Assembly: GCA_013396755.1 (NCBI GenBank)
Contig: VWZF01006833.1
Coordinates: forward strand, 1,244,796 to 1,308,795
Direction: 5' to 3'
Source of the DNA: Sclerurus mexicanus
Lineage: Eukaryota > Chordata > Aves > Passeriformes > Furnariidae
DNA length: 64,000 bases
Shown here: positions 15,207 through 26,117 of the stretch, in pieces
Layout: each line of letters begins with the position of its first letter
Numbering within the stretch: position 1 is the stretch's first letter
Position numbers and translations under genes: made by a program
Notes under the pieces: model-generated
What the model was told of the DNA's origin: nothing
Seen by the model: the letters and a program-made list of their open reading frames with translations, nothing else
Databases searched by the model: none

Positions 15207-18010
15207 GCTCTGAGTTTTAGAGCAGTACATAGTGACAGCAAATACTCACAGTGAAGTGCAACTCTTTCCCAAACAGCAGGCAGCTATGTGACCTTAAGGC
15301 GGAGTAGCAGGTCAGCTGTTGGGGAAGCAAGTGAGAGCCAGGTGAAAAGGAAGTGCACAATCAGATCGGCTTTAACTTGCAAACATCCGTAAAAGAGAAC
15401 ACCTGGTATTCCTGATATCCACTACATTAACAGAGCATCATACCGACTTGTTAACTCCTAGAAAAAGGAATAAATATTTAGCTGGATAATCCGGCACCTA
15501 CTGCTCCCCAGCACACGTGAAACTACAACAGTGGCAGCTAGAAACAACAGTAGTCAAGCTACAAAAACTTGCATGCTTAGAAATTTTTTTTCAAGCTACA
15601 GTCAAGATAGTCAGAAGCAGTACTGGCCTTCATGAAGGGAGACCCACTTAGATGTTGCCAGATTACAGGAGAAACTATTTATTTGCAACTTTAAAATGTT
15701 CTTAGTGAATTATTTTATCTGTCAGATGTCAGGAGTCCCTTAAAGACCTTCAGTTTCCTCTGGAACCTAAGCTTTTGGTCCCCTACAATGAACTCCTTTC
15801 TTATTCCACCCAACACAGATGTGCCTACTCAAAATAAACAGTGATCTTCAGGTTTACATAAACACTATGATCTCACTTAAAGCACACAAAACAAAACAAA
15901 AATCTAACAATAGAAAGAAAAGAACCTACCCTAAGACAACACCAAAACCCACCTTCCAGTCTCAAGCACTTTTCCCCTCAAATGCTTTAATACCTCATTA
16001 TCTAGCTCTCACTTTTCTTTTTCACAGGATACCAACGCACTTTGACAAAGCTTTGAAATAACTCTGCTGATTTCTCTATTTGTGTATTACCCTCCCACAC
16101 ATTTTTTCACCCTAGTATCCACATTCCTCAACCCCCTAATGTTTTCTTGATCTCATTCCCACAGCAACAGGCTCCAACAGTGAATGTTACACTGACTACT
16201 CCATAGACACCCAGCTATGACTTCAGACTTCACAAAGTCTGAGTAATCAAACTAGTTTTTGAATACAACATTCAATTAATGGCACCAGTGTCATGCAACT
16301 ATTTTATGCTGCCTTGGTTAAGGCAAATAACATTGAAAAGAACAACATAATCACCTCAAAAAGCGCTTGGAACTCAGATGGTAAATTGGCCTCTGGAATG
16401 ATTAGCATTCAAGCAGCTCCTGATGGGCATCCACCCACCAAGGAGCTAACTCCCCGCTTCAAACATCCAGCAAACTCTGCGGTCACAAATTCTCAGAATT
16501 CTTTCCATTTTGTTATTGCTCCATTAGTTGTTCTTCATCAGGGTCATTCGGGTGGGAAGAATGTGCTAACTATTATCTTGAAGACCTCAGTCTAGAAGAT
16601 GAAGCACAACTAAGATAGGACTACTTGCTAGACCCATGACAGCCTAACCTCTGGTTCTAGATAGTGCTACCTTCTAGTACAAGTATAAAAGGTCCTGCAT
16701 TTATTGATAAACGTGTGTATACAACAATGCAGTACGCAGAGCAGTAGCAACTCCAATTCACTGTAAGAGAAAAACATAGTTTCAGGCCTGACTTACATTT
16801 CACTAGTGAAATTCAGACACACACATGCCCCCAGCCCCAGTCTGCTGCTGTGGCTTGGCTGGAGAATGCTTGGTTTGAAGTTACTGCTACACTTTCTGTC
16901 CCTTTCTGCACTCCACAACAGGGAGGACTTTCATTTATACTTGAATAAATCTGTGGCTATGTTGTGATCTGACTCAACCGAACACATGAAAGAGAGGAAG
17001 AGAAAAATCAGTATTCCAAGCTTGATGCCAGACACTTGCCAATACTGTTCTGCATGTGATGTCACCAGAGATCCATAATCTGATTGAAATTATTTCATAA
17101 AAACTCAACAGTTACATACAAGAGAAAAAGTCAATTTCTTGTTCTTTCTGAAAGTATCTCTCACTTCCTGAGACAGCCCTCGGAACCGTGGACCTGTTCT
17201 CCTTATTACATTCTTCAAATACATTCACCAGGCCAAGCAACAGTGAATGGGAGCATGAAGACAGACACGAAGGGTGTTTCTGGCAGCAACTTAACCAAAG
17301 CTGTTTGGCTCTCCTCCCTCCCCCATACAACCACCACTATCTTCAGCCCCTGGAGAGAAGCTCTATCTCCTAAGCATATTTTCCTTAGACATACAATGAA
17401 AATGACAAAACAAAGGGGGCTTTCTTGGGTAAAGTAGGTCAGAAGGTATTACTTTGTAAGTAAGCATATAGATTTAAATATGATTTAAGGGAACAAATGA
17501 AATAATGTGAAATTCTCAGAAACTGATTACAGTTGAATTAAAGGTGGATCTCAATGCGCATTCTAATATTTCAAAGAATATCAATCTTACCTTTACCTAA
17601 ATCCCCATTTTCTCTACTGTTCTAATGGCATATTAAGCTATAACACAGTTCTTCGTGGTAAAATCCCATGACAACTACTGACATGTACTTGTAATGTAAA
17701 ATTTACTTACTCAAGGTACAGAATATCCAGCAACAGCAGAAAAATTGTGTTCAAAAGGTGGAACACAAACTACAGACACTTCTTTACTTGTAAGTATTAA
17801 ACTACAGATTTTCCTATTATCCATAACACAGACAATGCAAAAGGCCAATTCAGCTCTGTGATGAACAGGAGCAGACTGTGTCAACTGGCCTGGCAGGAGC
17901 ACTCTGTCATGAGGGCTGCTCAGACTCAGGGTAAGATAGATGAGCTATAAAAATGCCTTAAAAGTAGGTCCAGCCAAGTTTCTGCTAAAAGAAGAAACTA
18001 TGTGTCATGT

Positions 18011-18106
18011 CCAGCCAGTAACCAGGCACACCTCCTATTCATCATATTCCAAAAAATTCCAGCCAGTTGCTGGGCACAGTTTCTATTCACCATATTAAAA
18101 AAAAAA
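18011..18106. repeat. Diverged 48-bp tandem repeat (about two copies)
   Basis: CCAGCCAGT recurs at 18011 and 18059. After each copy come the similar strings GGCACA and CCTATTCATCATATT (TTCTATTCACCATATT in copy two). The copies differ at several sites, so this is an older duplication than the one at 13.1 kb. Confidence 0.75.
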
Positions 18107-18270
18107 TAAAAAATCTAGCAGTGACTGTTTTTAAAAAAATTTCCCTTGTTTACCTTGAATGTACAGTGAGAAGAAGAGGGTCGTGTTTTTCACCAAATTC
18201 AGACAAATATTTTTATCCACAACCAGTTTTAATAAACAATTTTTCCATAGGAAAGCATAACCCTGTATTA

Positions 18271-18287
18271 GGGGGGCGGGGGGGGGG
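18271..18287. repeat. Interrupted G tract (G6-C-G10)
   Basis: A run of G broken by one C, in an otherwise AT-rich setting. It could form a G-quadruplex and is a likely site of length error. Confidence 0.85.
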
Positions 18288-18303
18288 AAGTACTCCAAGA
18301 TAT

Positions 18304-18378
18304 GACAGGATCATTTCCCAAAGCTTGTTCCCATATATCTCGACAGGATCCTTTCCCAAAGCTTGTTCTCACAGATCT
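18304..18378. repeat. Imperfect 38-bp tandem repeat (two copies)
   Basis: GACAGGATCATTTCCCAAAG at 18304 is followed at 18342 by GACAGGATCCTTTCCCAAAG. Both copies continue with CTTGTTC and end in ATCT. Only a few substitutions separate them. Together with the 48-bp repeat just to the left, this makes a small cluster of local duplications. Confidence 0.85.
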
Positions 18379-19970
18379 GATAACAAAATTCTATATTGAA
18401 GAGCCACCAGTGGTTACCTTATATAGGAGTTCCAAGCCTAAACAAACATCAATGCTTGAAAACTCACAAAACACTTTAAAGGCCCCTAGCCTTCTCAGCA
18501 CTTAGCATAAATAAACTGTCTAAGCTGTGAAGAGTTACCAGTAATTACTCCACAGAACATCAAATAGTGATTTAAGAATACATTGACTGGTAAACAGTTT
18601 TCATTTGCAGATTAACAACACTTTCAACCTAGCTAGACAAATTAAAAGAGATGTAATGCAGTGTATCACATCATCTGGTAATGCATTTAAAGAAAACTGC
18701 TATTTCAACTGAAATTCTTCCCAGATTGCACAATTTTTCCTATCATCTCAGAGAATCACAGTAAATGCTTACTATTCAAAAATGTATCCGTGGACCATTT
18801 TCATTAAAACTGAGAGTTGCTGTTTTTGCTGGTATATCCACATTTTTTTCCCCAAAATCCAGAGTTCTGATAGGCAAATGAGACCATCTCCAGGAAATAA
18901 TTAAGACTAACAATAAAGAACTCTTACAATAAGAAAGACATGGTAACTTGAATTCCTAACTACCAAATTATATGAGAACAACTGATAAAACGCCTGAGAA
19001 TATATCTGCAGGGCTCAACACTGCTGTTAGCTCCGTGTTTCTCACAACTGAGATGTGGATGCTGACAGACGCTTGAAGTCATATAAAGGGAATAGACTAT
19101 TTTTCCTGACTTAGATGTCAAGCAGCAGCCAAAATTCACTTCACCCAACAGCGTTATGGCAGGCAACAGGCCTAGAGAGACTGTCAGAACAGCCAAAGTT
19201 TTAATTGTGTCTTTTTTGCTTGTTTTTATGTTCCTGCTCACAAAATTCAGGACCTTCAAGACAGACTGTTTTAGTCCCTTCCTAACCTGGAATCAAACAC
19301 TATTATCCTATGCTCAGTCATTCCAGCAGTGCTTACTTACCCAGAGTCTTAAAAATGCAGTAATTATCTATACCTTTTATATTGATTAACAATGTAAAGT
19401 TCATTTCTCAATGGCTACATATAAATGTGGAATGGTGACAAAGCCTTAAGTGAATAAATACCCCTCCCTTTGTAAGTCTGCCATATTCACTACAGCCATG
19501 ACTTCAAACTGATTTGGTTGATGCTGCAAATACTGCAGTAAATTGCTATCATTTGCACCCGTTTATCCTGTAGCCAGTTGGTCAGAAAACCAAGTAATCT
19601 ATTTTTGCATATAGTATGGAAGCTTCAAGAAAGTCTTTATGTTAAAAAATACACTCACCATATATTTTGTCTCTTTTATTTACAGATAACTCCAGCAGTC
19701 TTGCCAGTAATTTGATTCACTCAAGTTCCAACTTAAGTTATTGAGTGAGTTTATTTTCTTCAAAACTATCTGACTACTTCAGGAGAAATCCTCCTCCTCC
19801 TGACTGGGGTAGTTTTACTTAAATATATTCTTTAAAAGTTACATTTTCTGACATATTATAAGCAAATCGTCTGAGTGGCCTAACATTTAGAAACAAACCA
19901 ACCAGCCCTTTTACTACTCTCAACAGATGCTGCTTATTTATTTTCTCTCTCTCCCAGCGTGGGTAGTTAC

Positions 19971-20550
19971 CAGAACACCGAGGAGGGCCCAGCGCTCCCA
20001 CGCGGCCGCTACTCTGGCCCGGAGAGTTGGAAGCTGACTCCGCGCACCCAAGGATGCTCCGGCCGGCCAGCGCTGACTTGCACGGATGTCCCCTATGTGC
20101 CGGTGCCGGCAGTGCCGGCAGAGACAGCGGGACGGTGATGCCGGGGGCGGGCGGGTCGCGGCTCGTCCCTGCGGGGATGCTCGCACTGGCGCGCCGCTGC
20201 TCGGCCGGGCACGGCCAGGGAGGGCGCCGGGGGCCCNNNNNNNNNNNNNNNNNNNNNNNNNNNNNNNNNNNNNNNNNNNNNNNNNNNNNNNNNNNNNNNN
20301 NNNNNNNNNNCTCGGGGCTGCGCCGCGCTCCCGCCGCTCGCAGAACCACACCTTGGGCGGAGGGGGGAAAGCACAAAAGTAAAAAGAAAACAAAAACAAA
20401 AAACCTTCGCGGCGAGAAACTTGAAACGCGGAACTTTCCCCGCTCCGGCAGGCGCGCAGGCACAGAGAGTGCCTGTTCCCATCCCAGCGCCTCCCGCCGC
20501 CCCCGCACACCCGGCTGTCCCTCCGGGGCGGCCGCTCCGCTCGGCCCGGG
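19971..20550 (-). ncRNA. COBLL1: Candidate non-coding first exon (COBLL1 5' UTR)
   Basis: On the minus strand the CpG island ends in ...GTGTTCTG followed by GTAACT, a usable splice donor. The last exon base would be 19971. The 5' boundary is not visible, so the right end given is nominal, and the span includes a 74-N gap. I could not find the start of a COBLL1-like protein in any minus frame, so if this is the first exon it is probably untranslated. It could instead belong to an unrelated or bidirectional transcript. Confidence 0.3.
20237..20310. other. Assembly gap (74 N)
   Basis: A run of N inside the GC-richest part of the CpG island. GC-rich promoters are commonly lost from bird assemblies, so a piece of promoter or first exon is missing here. 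Confidence 0.95.
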
Positions 20551-20880
20551 CCGCGGGCTGGCAGCGGCCAGCAGGGGCAGCGCCGCTCCTCTCCGCTGGA
20601 ATTTTCCTCTCCCCGAGCGAAGCGTCCCGCCGGCCCTCGGGCTCAGCCCTTCCCATTCCAGCCACCAGGGCGCAGGGCGAAATCCCTTCAGGTGGGGACA
20701 GCCCGCGGCGGGGACTGTCCTGCCCGGCCAGCGGGGCAGAGCCGCCTGTGCCCTGCCGAGCGTCCTGGGCTCGGCTGAGCCGCGACCTGCCCGTGTCACG
20801 GGTGACGAGCTACCGGGGTGAGGAGCGGCTCAGCGGGATCCTCACTTCGCTCGTTGTGCGTGACGGCACCGCAGCTTTTC

Positions 20881-22755
20881 TGTGCAGTATCTAGGGAACA
20901 GGTCTGGCAGTAACGCGCTGCTTACCCGTGTCAGCACAGACCGCCCTTCCTGCTGGGCAGTGGGACCAGGAGATGATATTGCACAGTAAATACAACTCTT
21001 GACGCAGGTAACATTTTGGCCAGCTTTCAACTTTAGAGAAGCTGAAAAACAGCCAACAACAAAGCATGTACACGTTTCTCTTTTTTTCCCCAAGTAGAAC
21101 GTTGCATTCTATTATAAACGTCTTTTTCTCTGACTAATTCTAAGATCGTAATAATAATAATTGACCAATTGATGTTAACATTCATAATATTCAATGTAAA
21201 TATTCATAGTATCTAGTATAATACTGTATATAGCATAGTATAGATATTGTACTTTAATAACATTTTGCCTCTTCTGGTATGCCCTTCTCATTTGTACTGT
21301 GCTTCTTCAATAAAGATTTTTTTCTGCTTTTACTTTTTCCTTCTTCAGTGGAGACTAAACCTGAAGCTGCCTGTTTTGACAGACCCTAGAAGTTGTTCAC
21401 ACCCAGAATAACCACATGCCATTATCAGGCACGCCCCATTAATCTGTGTATGTTTTTTAAACAAAAAAATTAATCACTGGTGAGTCAGATGGATTTTCCA
21501 TGGTCCAGTTTTCACACAGACAGTGTTCAATGAATTGATCAGTTAAGAATCTCCAGAACAATCCCACTGAAGACCTTATGTAAGTTTTTGATTTGTTTTC
21601 TCTTTTGACAGCCCACTTTCTTTCTCATACTCCTCAAATTGTTTGGCCCCTTCCTAGGTTAGGATCAGTGTTGACTAGTTCTTTTGTATGTTGACCGTTA
21701 CTGCACTCAGGGCACAGTAACTTTCTGCATTCAGTTTGTAGTCTCGGTTTAACTACAAAAAAACTTCATGTTTCCAACCAGCTACTTCTTGGGCAAAACT
21801 ATTATGTGACAGCATCTTCTAAACCGTAATGAAACTCTCACATTGCAAAGTGTGAGGTGATTCAACACTGTAGTGCTGTTTTGACTGAAGACCCTCCATA
21901 GCTGATTGTGTATTAGTTAGAATAATTACATAGGTCGGTGTCATGTCATCCTTTCTAATAAACTGTGCTGCACCACCAGCAGATAAGGAACGGTTGTAGC
22001 ACTCCTTTTACAATCTCATTTGAAAACCAATATGTGCTACAGTCTAATTGTTTGGCAAGTACTAATGCCACAAAGATTGCAATCTATTGAATAGCTCACA
22101 TGGGCTAATAAGAGAAACTCAGCAGTGCCAGGCAGAAAAGTGGCACCAGGGAAATAATCTAAAAAAAATTTATTAGTGGTGACAATTTCCAAAACAGCCT
22201 GGGGATTATCTAAAAAAGCAGTTCACTGAATAATGTCAATCTCACTTTAAGGAAGGAGAGGTTATGCTTATTTTCTTACATTACCGCATCTCTTATCTTG
22301 GTTGTTAACTAAACACATCTGAAATACTGATCACTAGAAACATTGTAGGCTCTAAACTTGAGTGCCTGCAGGTCATGTTCTGCAGTGACAGTTTTATGAT
22401 AACTAAACTTAAAATAGTTGCGTTTATGAGATACTGGAGATACCATTTGTCTTAGGGATCTCAGTTTTTAGAAACAGATTCTGGACTCCTATGATATTTT
22501 GTTTCTTTATCACTAGAAAATCAGTTCTGTGTTCCAGTCTCAAAAGATGTTGATCAAGACAATGTTCTTTTTTAATTTTTCTATTTTCACAAAGTTTCCA
22601 ACTTTGTCATGACCTCAAGACGTTGTTCATATAAAGCAAACGTAACTCTCATACACAATAAATAGAGGGCTGCATCAAAGAATACCAAGCGGGATATTAA
22701 CACACTCTTCATTGTCTCTCCTATTGAATAGTCAAAAAAAAAACCAAACGCAAAA
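20881..22755. other. Intergenic, nothing recognised
   Basis: AT-rich sequence without a supported gene. A plus-strand donor-like CAG|GTAACA occurs at 21007/21008 just outside the CpG island. It could serve a divergent non-coding transcript but is not evidence of one by itself. Confidence 0.5.
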
Positions 22756-23050
22756 CAAAACATTTAAAGTTCCCTAGATTTTCCAAGTGATCCATGAAGA
22801 TATCATTAACAATTAATGAAGTGGCAGGTTATTAATTGCACCATTGCAATAATGTCATCCTTTGTCGATGACTTGAGGTAAAACAATCATTTATCTGGAG
22901 GGACATTAATCCATGTGACAAGTCACCACCCATTGCACTCTGTGAATGTACTCGGTGCCATTGTACATTTAGTACAAATGTTTGCAGATTAATACCCAGG
23001 TCTGATTATTGTTAGTATAACCTTCAAGTTATACTTGTGTAGGGAGAACT
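22756..23050. promoter_or_regulatory. Candidate conserved non-coding element
   Basis: This repeat-free block is unusually rich in homeodomain-type cores: ATTAACAATTAATGA near 22805, TTATTAATTGC near 22830, CATTAAT near 22904 and GATTAATAC near 22987. It also has AACAAT (SOX-like) and ATTGCAATAAT strings. It does not encode protein. The composition resembles deeply conserved developmental enhancers, but conservation cannot be seen from one genome. Confidence 0.3.
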
Positions 23051-24002
23051 GTTAATTGCAACTGCTATTTGAAGGAGAACTTCTATCTTAGGAACAGACA
23101 TGATGTTCGAGGCACCTTACTAACTATTGGATTTTCATACAAGTTAAAATAAAAAAACAAAAACAAAAACAAACCCCCTGCCTGTTCTGAAAAAGCAACA
23201 ATATCCCATAGCACTTTTCATAACAGTTGGGAATTGTCATAGATGGCTTTAGTGCTGGGGGTTGCTCTCCTCTGTTCAGGAGGTTGCCAGAAATGTGAAT
23301 ACAAATATTTTTGAATTAAAGACGCTGTAGAAATACAATAGACTGTATGATTTTCAAACAGGTACGCCCATTATTGCATGTGGTGAAAGCTATTTGAAGT
23401 GCTAACAAGACCACAGGAGTCTTGCAGTACTTTTCACTATTGTAAAGGTCTGCTTATGAGGTTGTTTTAATTTCTTAATATATAGCAGGTTATTAGTGAC
23501 ATTGTGTGATTTAAATATGTAACCTGAATGCACTCCTAATGTAGTTCTCTACATTAGAAATCGTACTGTTTTGAATAATATTGTGCAAAGTAGGTGTGAA
23601 ATAGAATATGGAATTGAAAGGTGTTTTCTGTGTTAAATTAATATTCTAATGCATAATTCAAATATATTAGAAAGCTGAGCTGTTTTATTCTGCCAGTATA
23701 ACAGACATGATAAAAACCAGGTTTTTACCCTTGTAGTGTAAAGATAAAAGAAGGAATTATTATATGACTCTTCCTTTTGTTTAAATGAAAACTAAACCCA
23801 TGTGTAACCTTTTCTCTGCAAAGCAGGGAATCAGCTTACATCACATCCTGTTGAACACTTGCCTTTTCTGTGTTTGCATTCCAGAATGTGGGTTAGGTTT
23901 TGGGAAGCATGCACACACATGTACATAACTACTGAAAGTATTGCTGTAGGCACAGGGACAGGTTTTTGTGCCCATTTGATCTTCGCACTTAATTGAAGAA
24001 CT

Positions 24003-24543
24003 GTCCCCCTGTACTCGGCACTGGTGAGGCTGCGTCTCAAATCCAGTTCTGTGTCCCTTGTGTCCTGTTCTGGGCCCCTCACTGCAAAAAAGACACTGAG
24101 ATGCTGGAGTGTGTCCAGAGAATGGCAACAGAGCTGGGGAAGGGTCTGAAGGACAACTCCTAAGAGGAGTGGCTGAGGGAGCTGAGGGTGTTTAGCCTGG
24201 AGAAATGGAGGTGCAGAAGGGACTTTACTGCTACCTGAAACACGATTGGAGCCAGATGGGGGGTGGCCTGTACTCACAAGTAACAAGTGACAGGACAAGA
24301 GGAAATTGCCTCAGATTTTGTCAGGGGATATTCGGGTTGGGTATTGGGAAAAATTGCTTCACAGAGAGTCAGGAATTGGAACAAGCTGCCCAGAGAAGTG
24401 ACTCACCATCCCTGGAGGTATTTACAAGACGTGTAGATGTGGCACTTGGGGACATGGTTTAGTGGTGGACTTGGCAGTCTTGGGTTAATGGTTCAGCTTG
24501 GTGATCCCTGAGATCTTTTATATGATTCTAATTCTATGATTCT
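24003..24543 (+). mobile_element. CR1 LINE 3' region (plus strand), about 540 bp
   Basis: It matches the avian CR1 tail in order: CCCTGTACTCGGCACTGGTG, TTCTGGGCCCCTCACTGCAA, AGACACTGAGATGCTGGAG, GGCTGAGGGAGCTGAGGGTG, TTTAGCCTGGAGAAATGGAG, a GAACAAGCTGCCCAGAG stretch, CCATCCCTGGAGGTATTTAC, then TCTAATTCTATGATTCTG at the end. Many indels and substitutions show it is old and inactive. The region carries no intact reverse transcriptase frame. Confidence 0.92.
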
Positions 24544-25279
24544 GTGACCTCATTTGTAAATATACAAGAGGAATAGTAAGCATTTTGTTAACATCATTTT
24601 TCTATGGAGCTGGGGGAACATTTCTAAAGAGTAAAATGTTACCACAAAGAGAAGTTAAAAGTATTATTTCTATTTCTCATGTTAAACAACCTCAGTGCCT
24701 GGAGAATACACAATTTGCTAAAATCACATCAAGTTAGCAGCACAAATGGGATAGCACTAATTCATATCACTATATATATATTTGTACTATATATTATGTA
24801 TTTGTATATAAAGAATTACTTATCTTGTCACACAAAAGGAAAAATAGAAAATATATCAAGTTAGGACTGTCCTATGTGACCCAAACTAATAATAAAATTA
24901 CCCTACAGCTAGGTTTGTACAGGTATACAGTACTTTGCAATGGAGTCCAATTACAGTAACTGAAGTGCCATAGATTCCCACAGACTAAACTAATCTAAAC
25001 AGTATTACACAGACAGTACTATTTACTCTTTGTGTTTAATGTTTTTTATTTTAATAATTTATACATAGGTCATATCTACACTGGCCACCTACACAAAGAC
25101 AAGTTTCACCCTGAGAAGTAGATGGATCACGTTATTCTAAATTGTAAGTAACGCAGTTGTCTGTTTAACACTTTGACCTGACAGATGAAGTACATCTAAG
25201 TCTAAAAAAAGGTACCCCATACAATGGCAGATATAGGACTGAGTAATTTTTGCCTTTTGTACGAGGTTGTCCAATAGTC

Positions 25280-25307
25280 ACTACTACTACTACTGCTGCT
25301 TCTACTA
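25280..25307. repeat. Short ACT/GCT trinucleotide repeat
   Basis: ACTACTACTACTACT followed by GCTGCTTCTACTA. The same repeat at the same length sits in the second copy of the duplication (27442-27469). Equal length at a length-mutable site supports a very recent or artefactual duplication. Confidence 0.8.
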
Positions 25308-26117
25308 TGTATATAACAGGCATTTACTTTCTTAAGAGATACAATGTCCTTTTAGGTCATATTTAAGACCAGCATGATGATACCATGATGCATTCCCATT
25401 ACTACCATTATGTTTGCACTGTGCTAGTATTTTATTTTTGCCTTTGGATCATCAAAGCAAATGTTTTATCACTTATGAGACATGATTTCTAAGTTATTTT
25501 GTTTGTTAAACAGTGGTTTTGGGGATGCATTAAATAATAATTAGTGAGGTATTCATGTGGAATAGCTTTGCCCTTGAGTTATATTAGAAAGCTTCAGAAA
25601 TGCTGAGTAGCAAGTGATTTAAGATATAGCATCACATATACCATGAAGTATCCTGTTGCAATGTTATTTTTAAAACAGCTTTGTCTAATGCTTTCAAGTC
25701 ATGTTAACTACAGTAGTTGCAATGAAGGATAGATATGAATGAATTTAAATGTTAATCTTAGCTAGGGTTTAGAAGAAACTACAAGTTCACTAAATTGCTA
25801 TCATGCAGTAAATTGCCAGACCTGTGCAAAAATCCTCAACACAAAAGTCTGCAAACTTTAAACAGTAAAAAATATTTCTGAAGAAATCACCTCTGAGAAA
25901 AACACATTCATAGTATCTGTTCAATTGAGTAGTAATGCATCAGCTTATAGCTTATTGTATCATATGACACTACAAGAAACATAATCTCCTTTTTCTATTA
26001 GAAAAATACACTTAGATCCAAAAGAGATTTGAGAATTTCTTCAAGAGATACAGAAAATGTAGCAAGAGCGAAGCTATCAGTAGAGGAATTATCTTAGGTC
26101 CTGAAATCTGTATTGCN

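Larger units (their letters stand above)
1..19970 (-). other. COBLL1: Non-coding stretch, inferred first intron of COBLL1
   Basis: No open frame here combines useful length, plausible splice borders and a recognisable product; all frames are about 60-117 codons and overlap on both strands. The stretch is AT-rich with many A and T runs, two short CR1 tails, several small tandem repeats and G-tracts (listed separately). The assignment to COBLL1 is an inference. SLC38A11 lies to the right on the minus strand, and in human the next gene downstream on that strand is COBLL1, whose first intron is long and whose promoter is a CpG island. A CpG island lies at 20 kb. No COBLL1 coding exon was found here. 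Confidence 0.45.
19955..20880. promoter_or_regulatory. COBLL1: CpG island, probable COBLL1 promoter
   Basis: There is an abrupt change from AT-rich sequence to very GC-rich, CpG-dense sequence. It has several GC boxes (GGGCGG-type strings near 20.15 and 20.35 kb) and no obvious TATA box. CpG islands of this kind mark vertebrate RNA polymerase II promoters. It lies about 28 kb beyond the 3' end of SLC38A11 on that gene's strand, which fits COBLL1 in human gene order. The long frames crossing it (up to 326 codons on the minus strand) run through the N gap and look like GC-rich chance frames, not COBLL1 protein. Confidence 0.8.
23956..26116. repeat. Left copy of a 2,161-bp direct duplication
   Basis: This segment is repeated at 26118-28278 with no length difference. 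The differences I found are A at 24394 against G at 26556, and T at 25925 against C at 28087. The copy ends ...TGTATTGC and is followed by a single N, after which the segment restarts. The true right flank (TATGGCTGTACTG) appears only after the second copy. This is the pattern of two haplotypes placed in series, not of a real gene duplication. Confidence 0.95.

Noticed and set aside
14937..15254. 105-codon plus frame
   Set aside because: There is no recognisable domain and no start or splice context. It lies in the patch with the CRE, where the slightly higher GC makes longer chance frames likely.
19819..20799. 326-codon minus-strand open frame (and overlapping frames on both strands) across the CpG island
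   Set aside because: It runs through 74 N, has the proline/arginine/glycine/alanine bias of GC-rich chance frames, and matches no protein I know, including COBLL1. Frames of similar quality exist on the opposite strand.
23831..24298. 155-codon minus frame, repeated at 26089-26460
   Set aside because: It is antisense to the CR1 tail and is duplicated only because the segment is duplicated.
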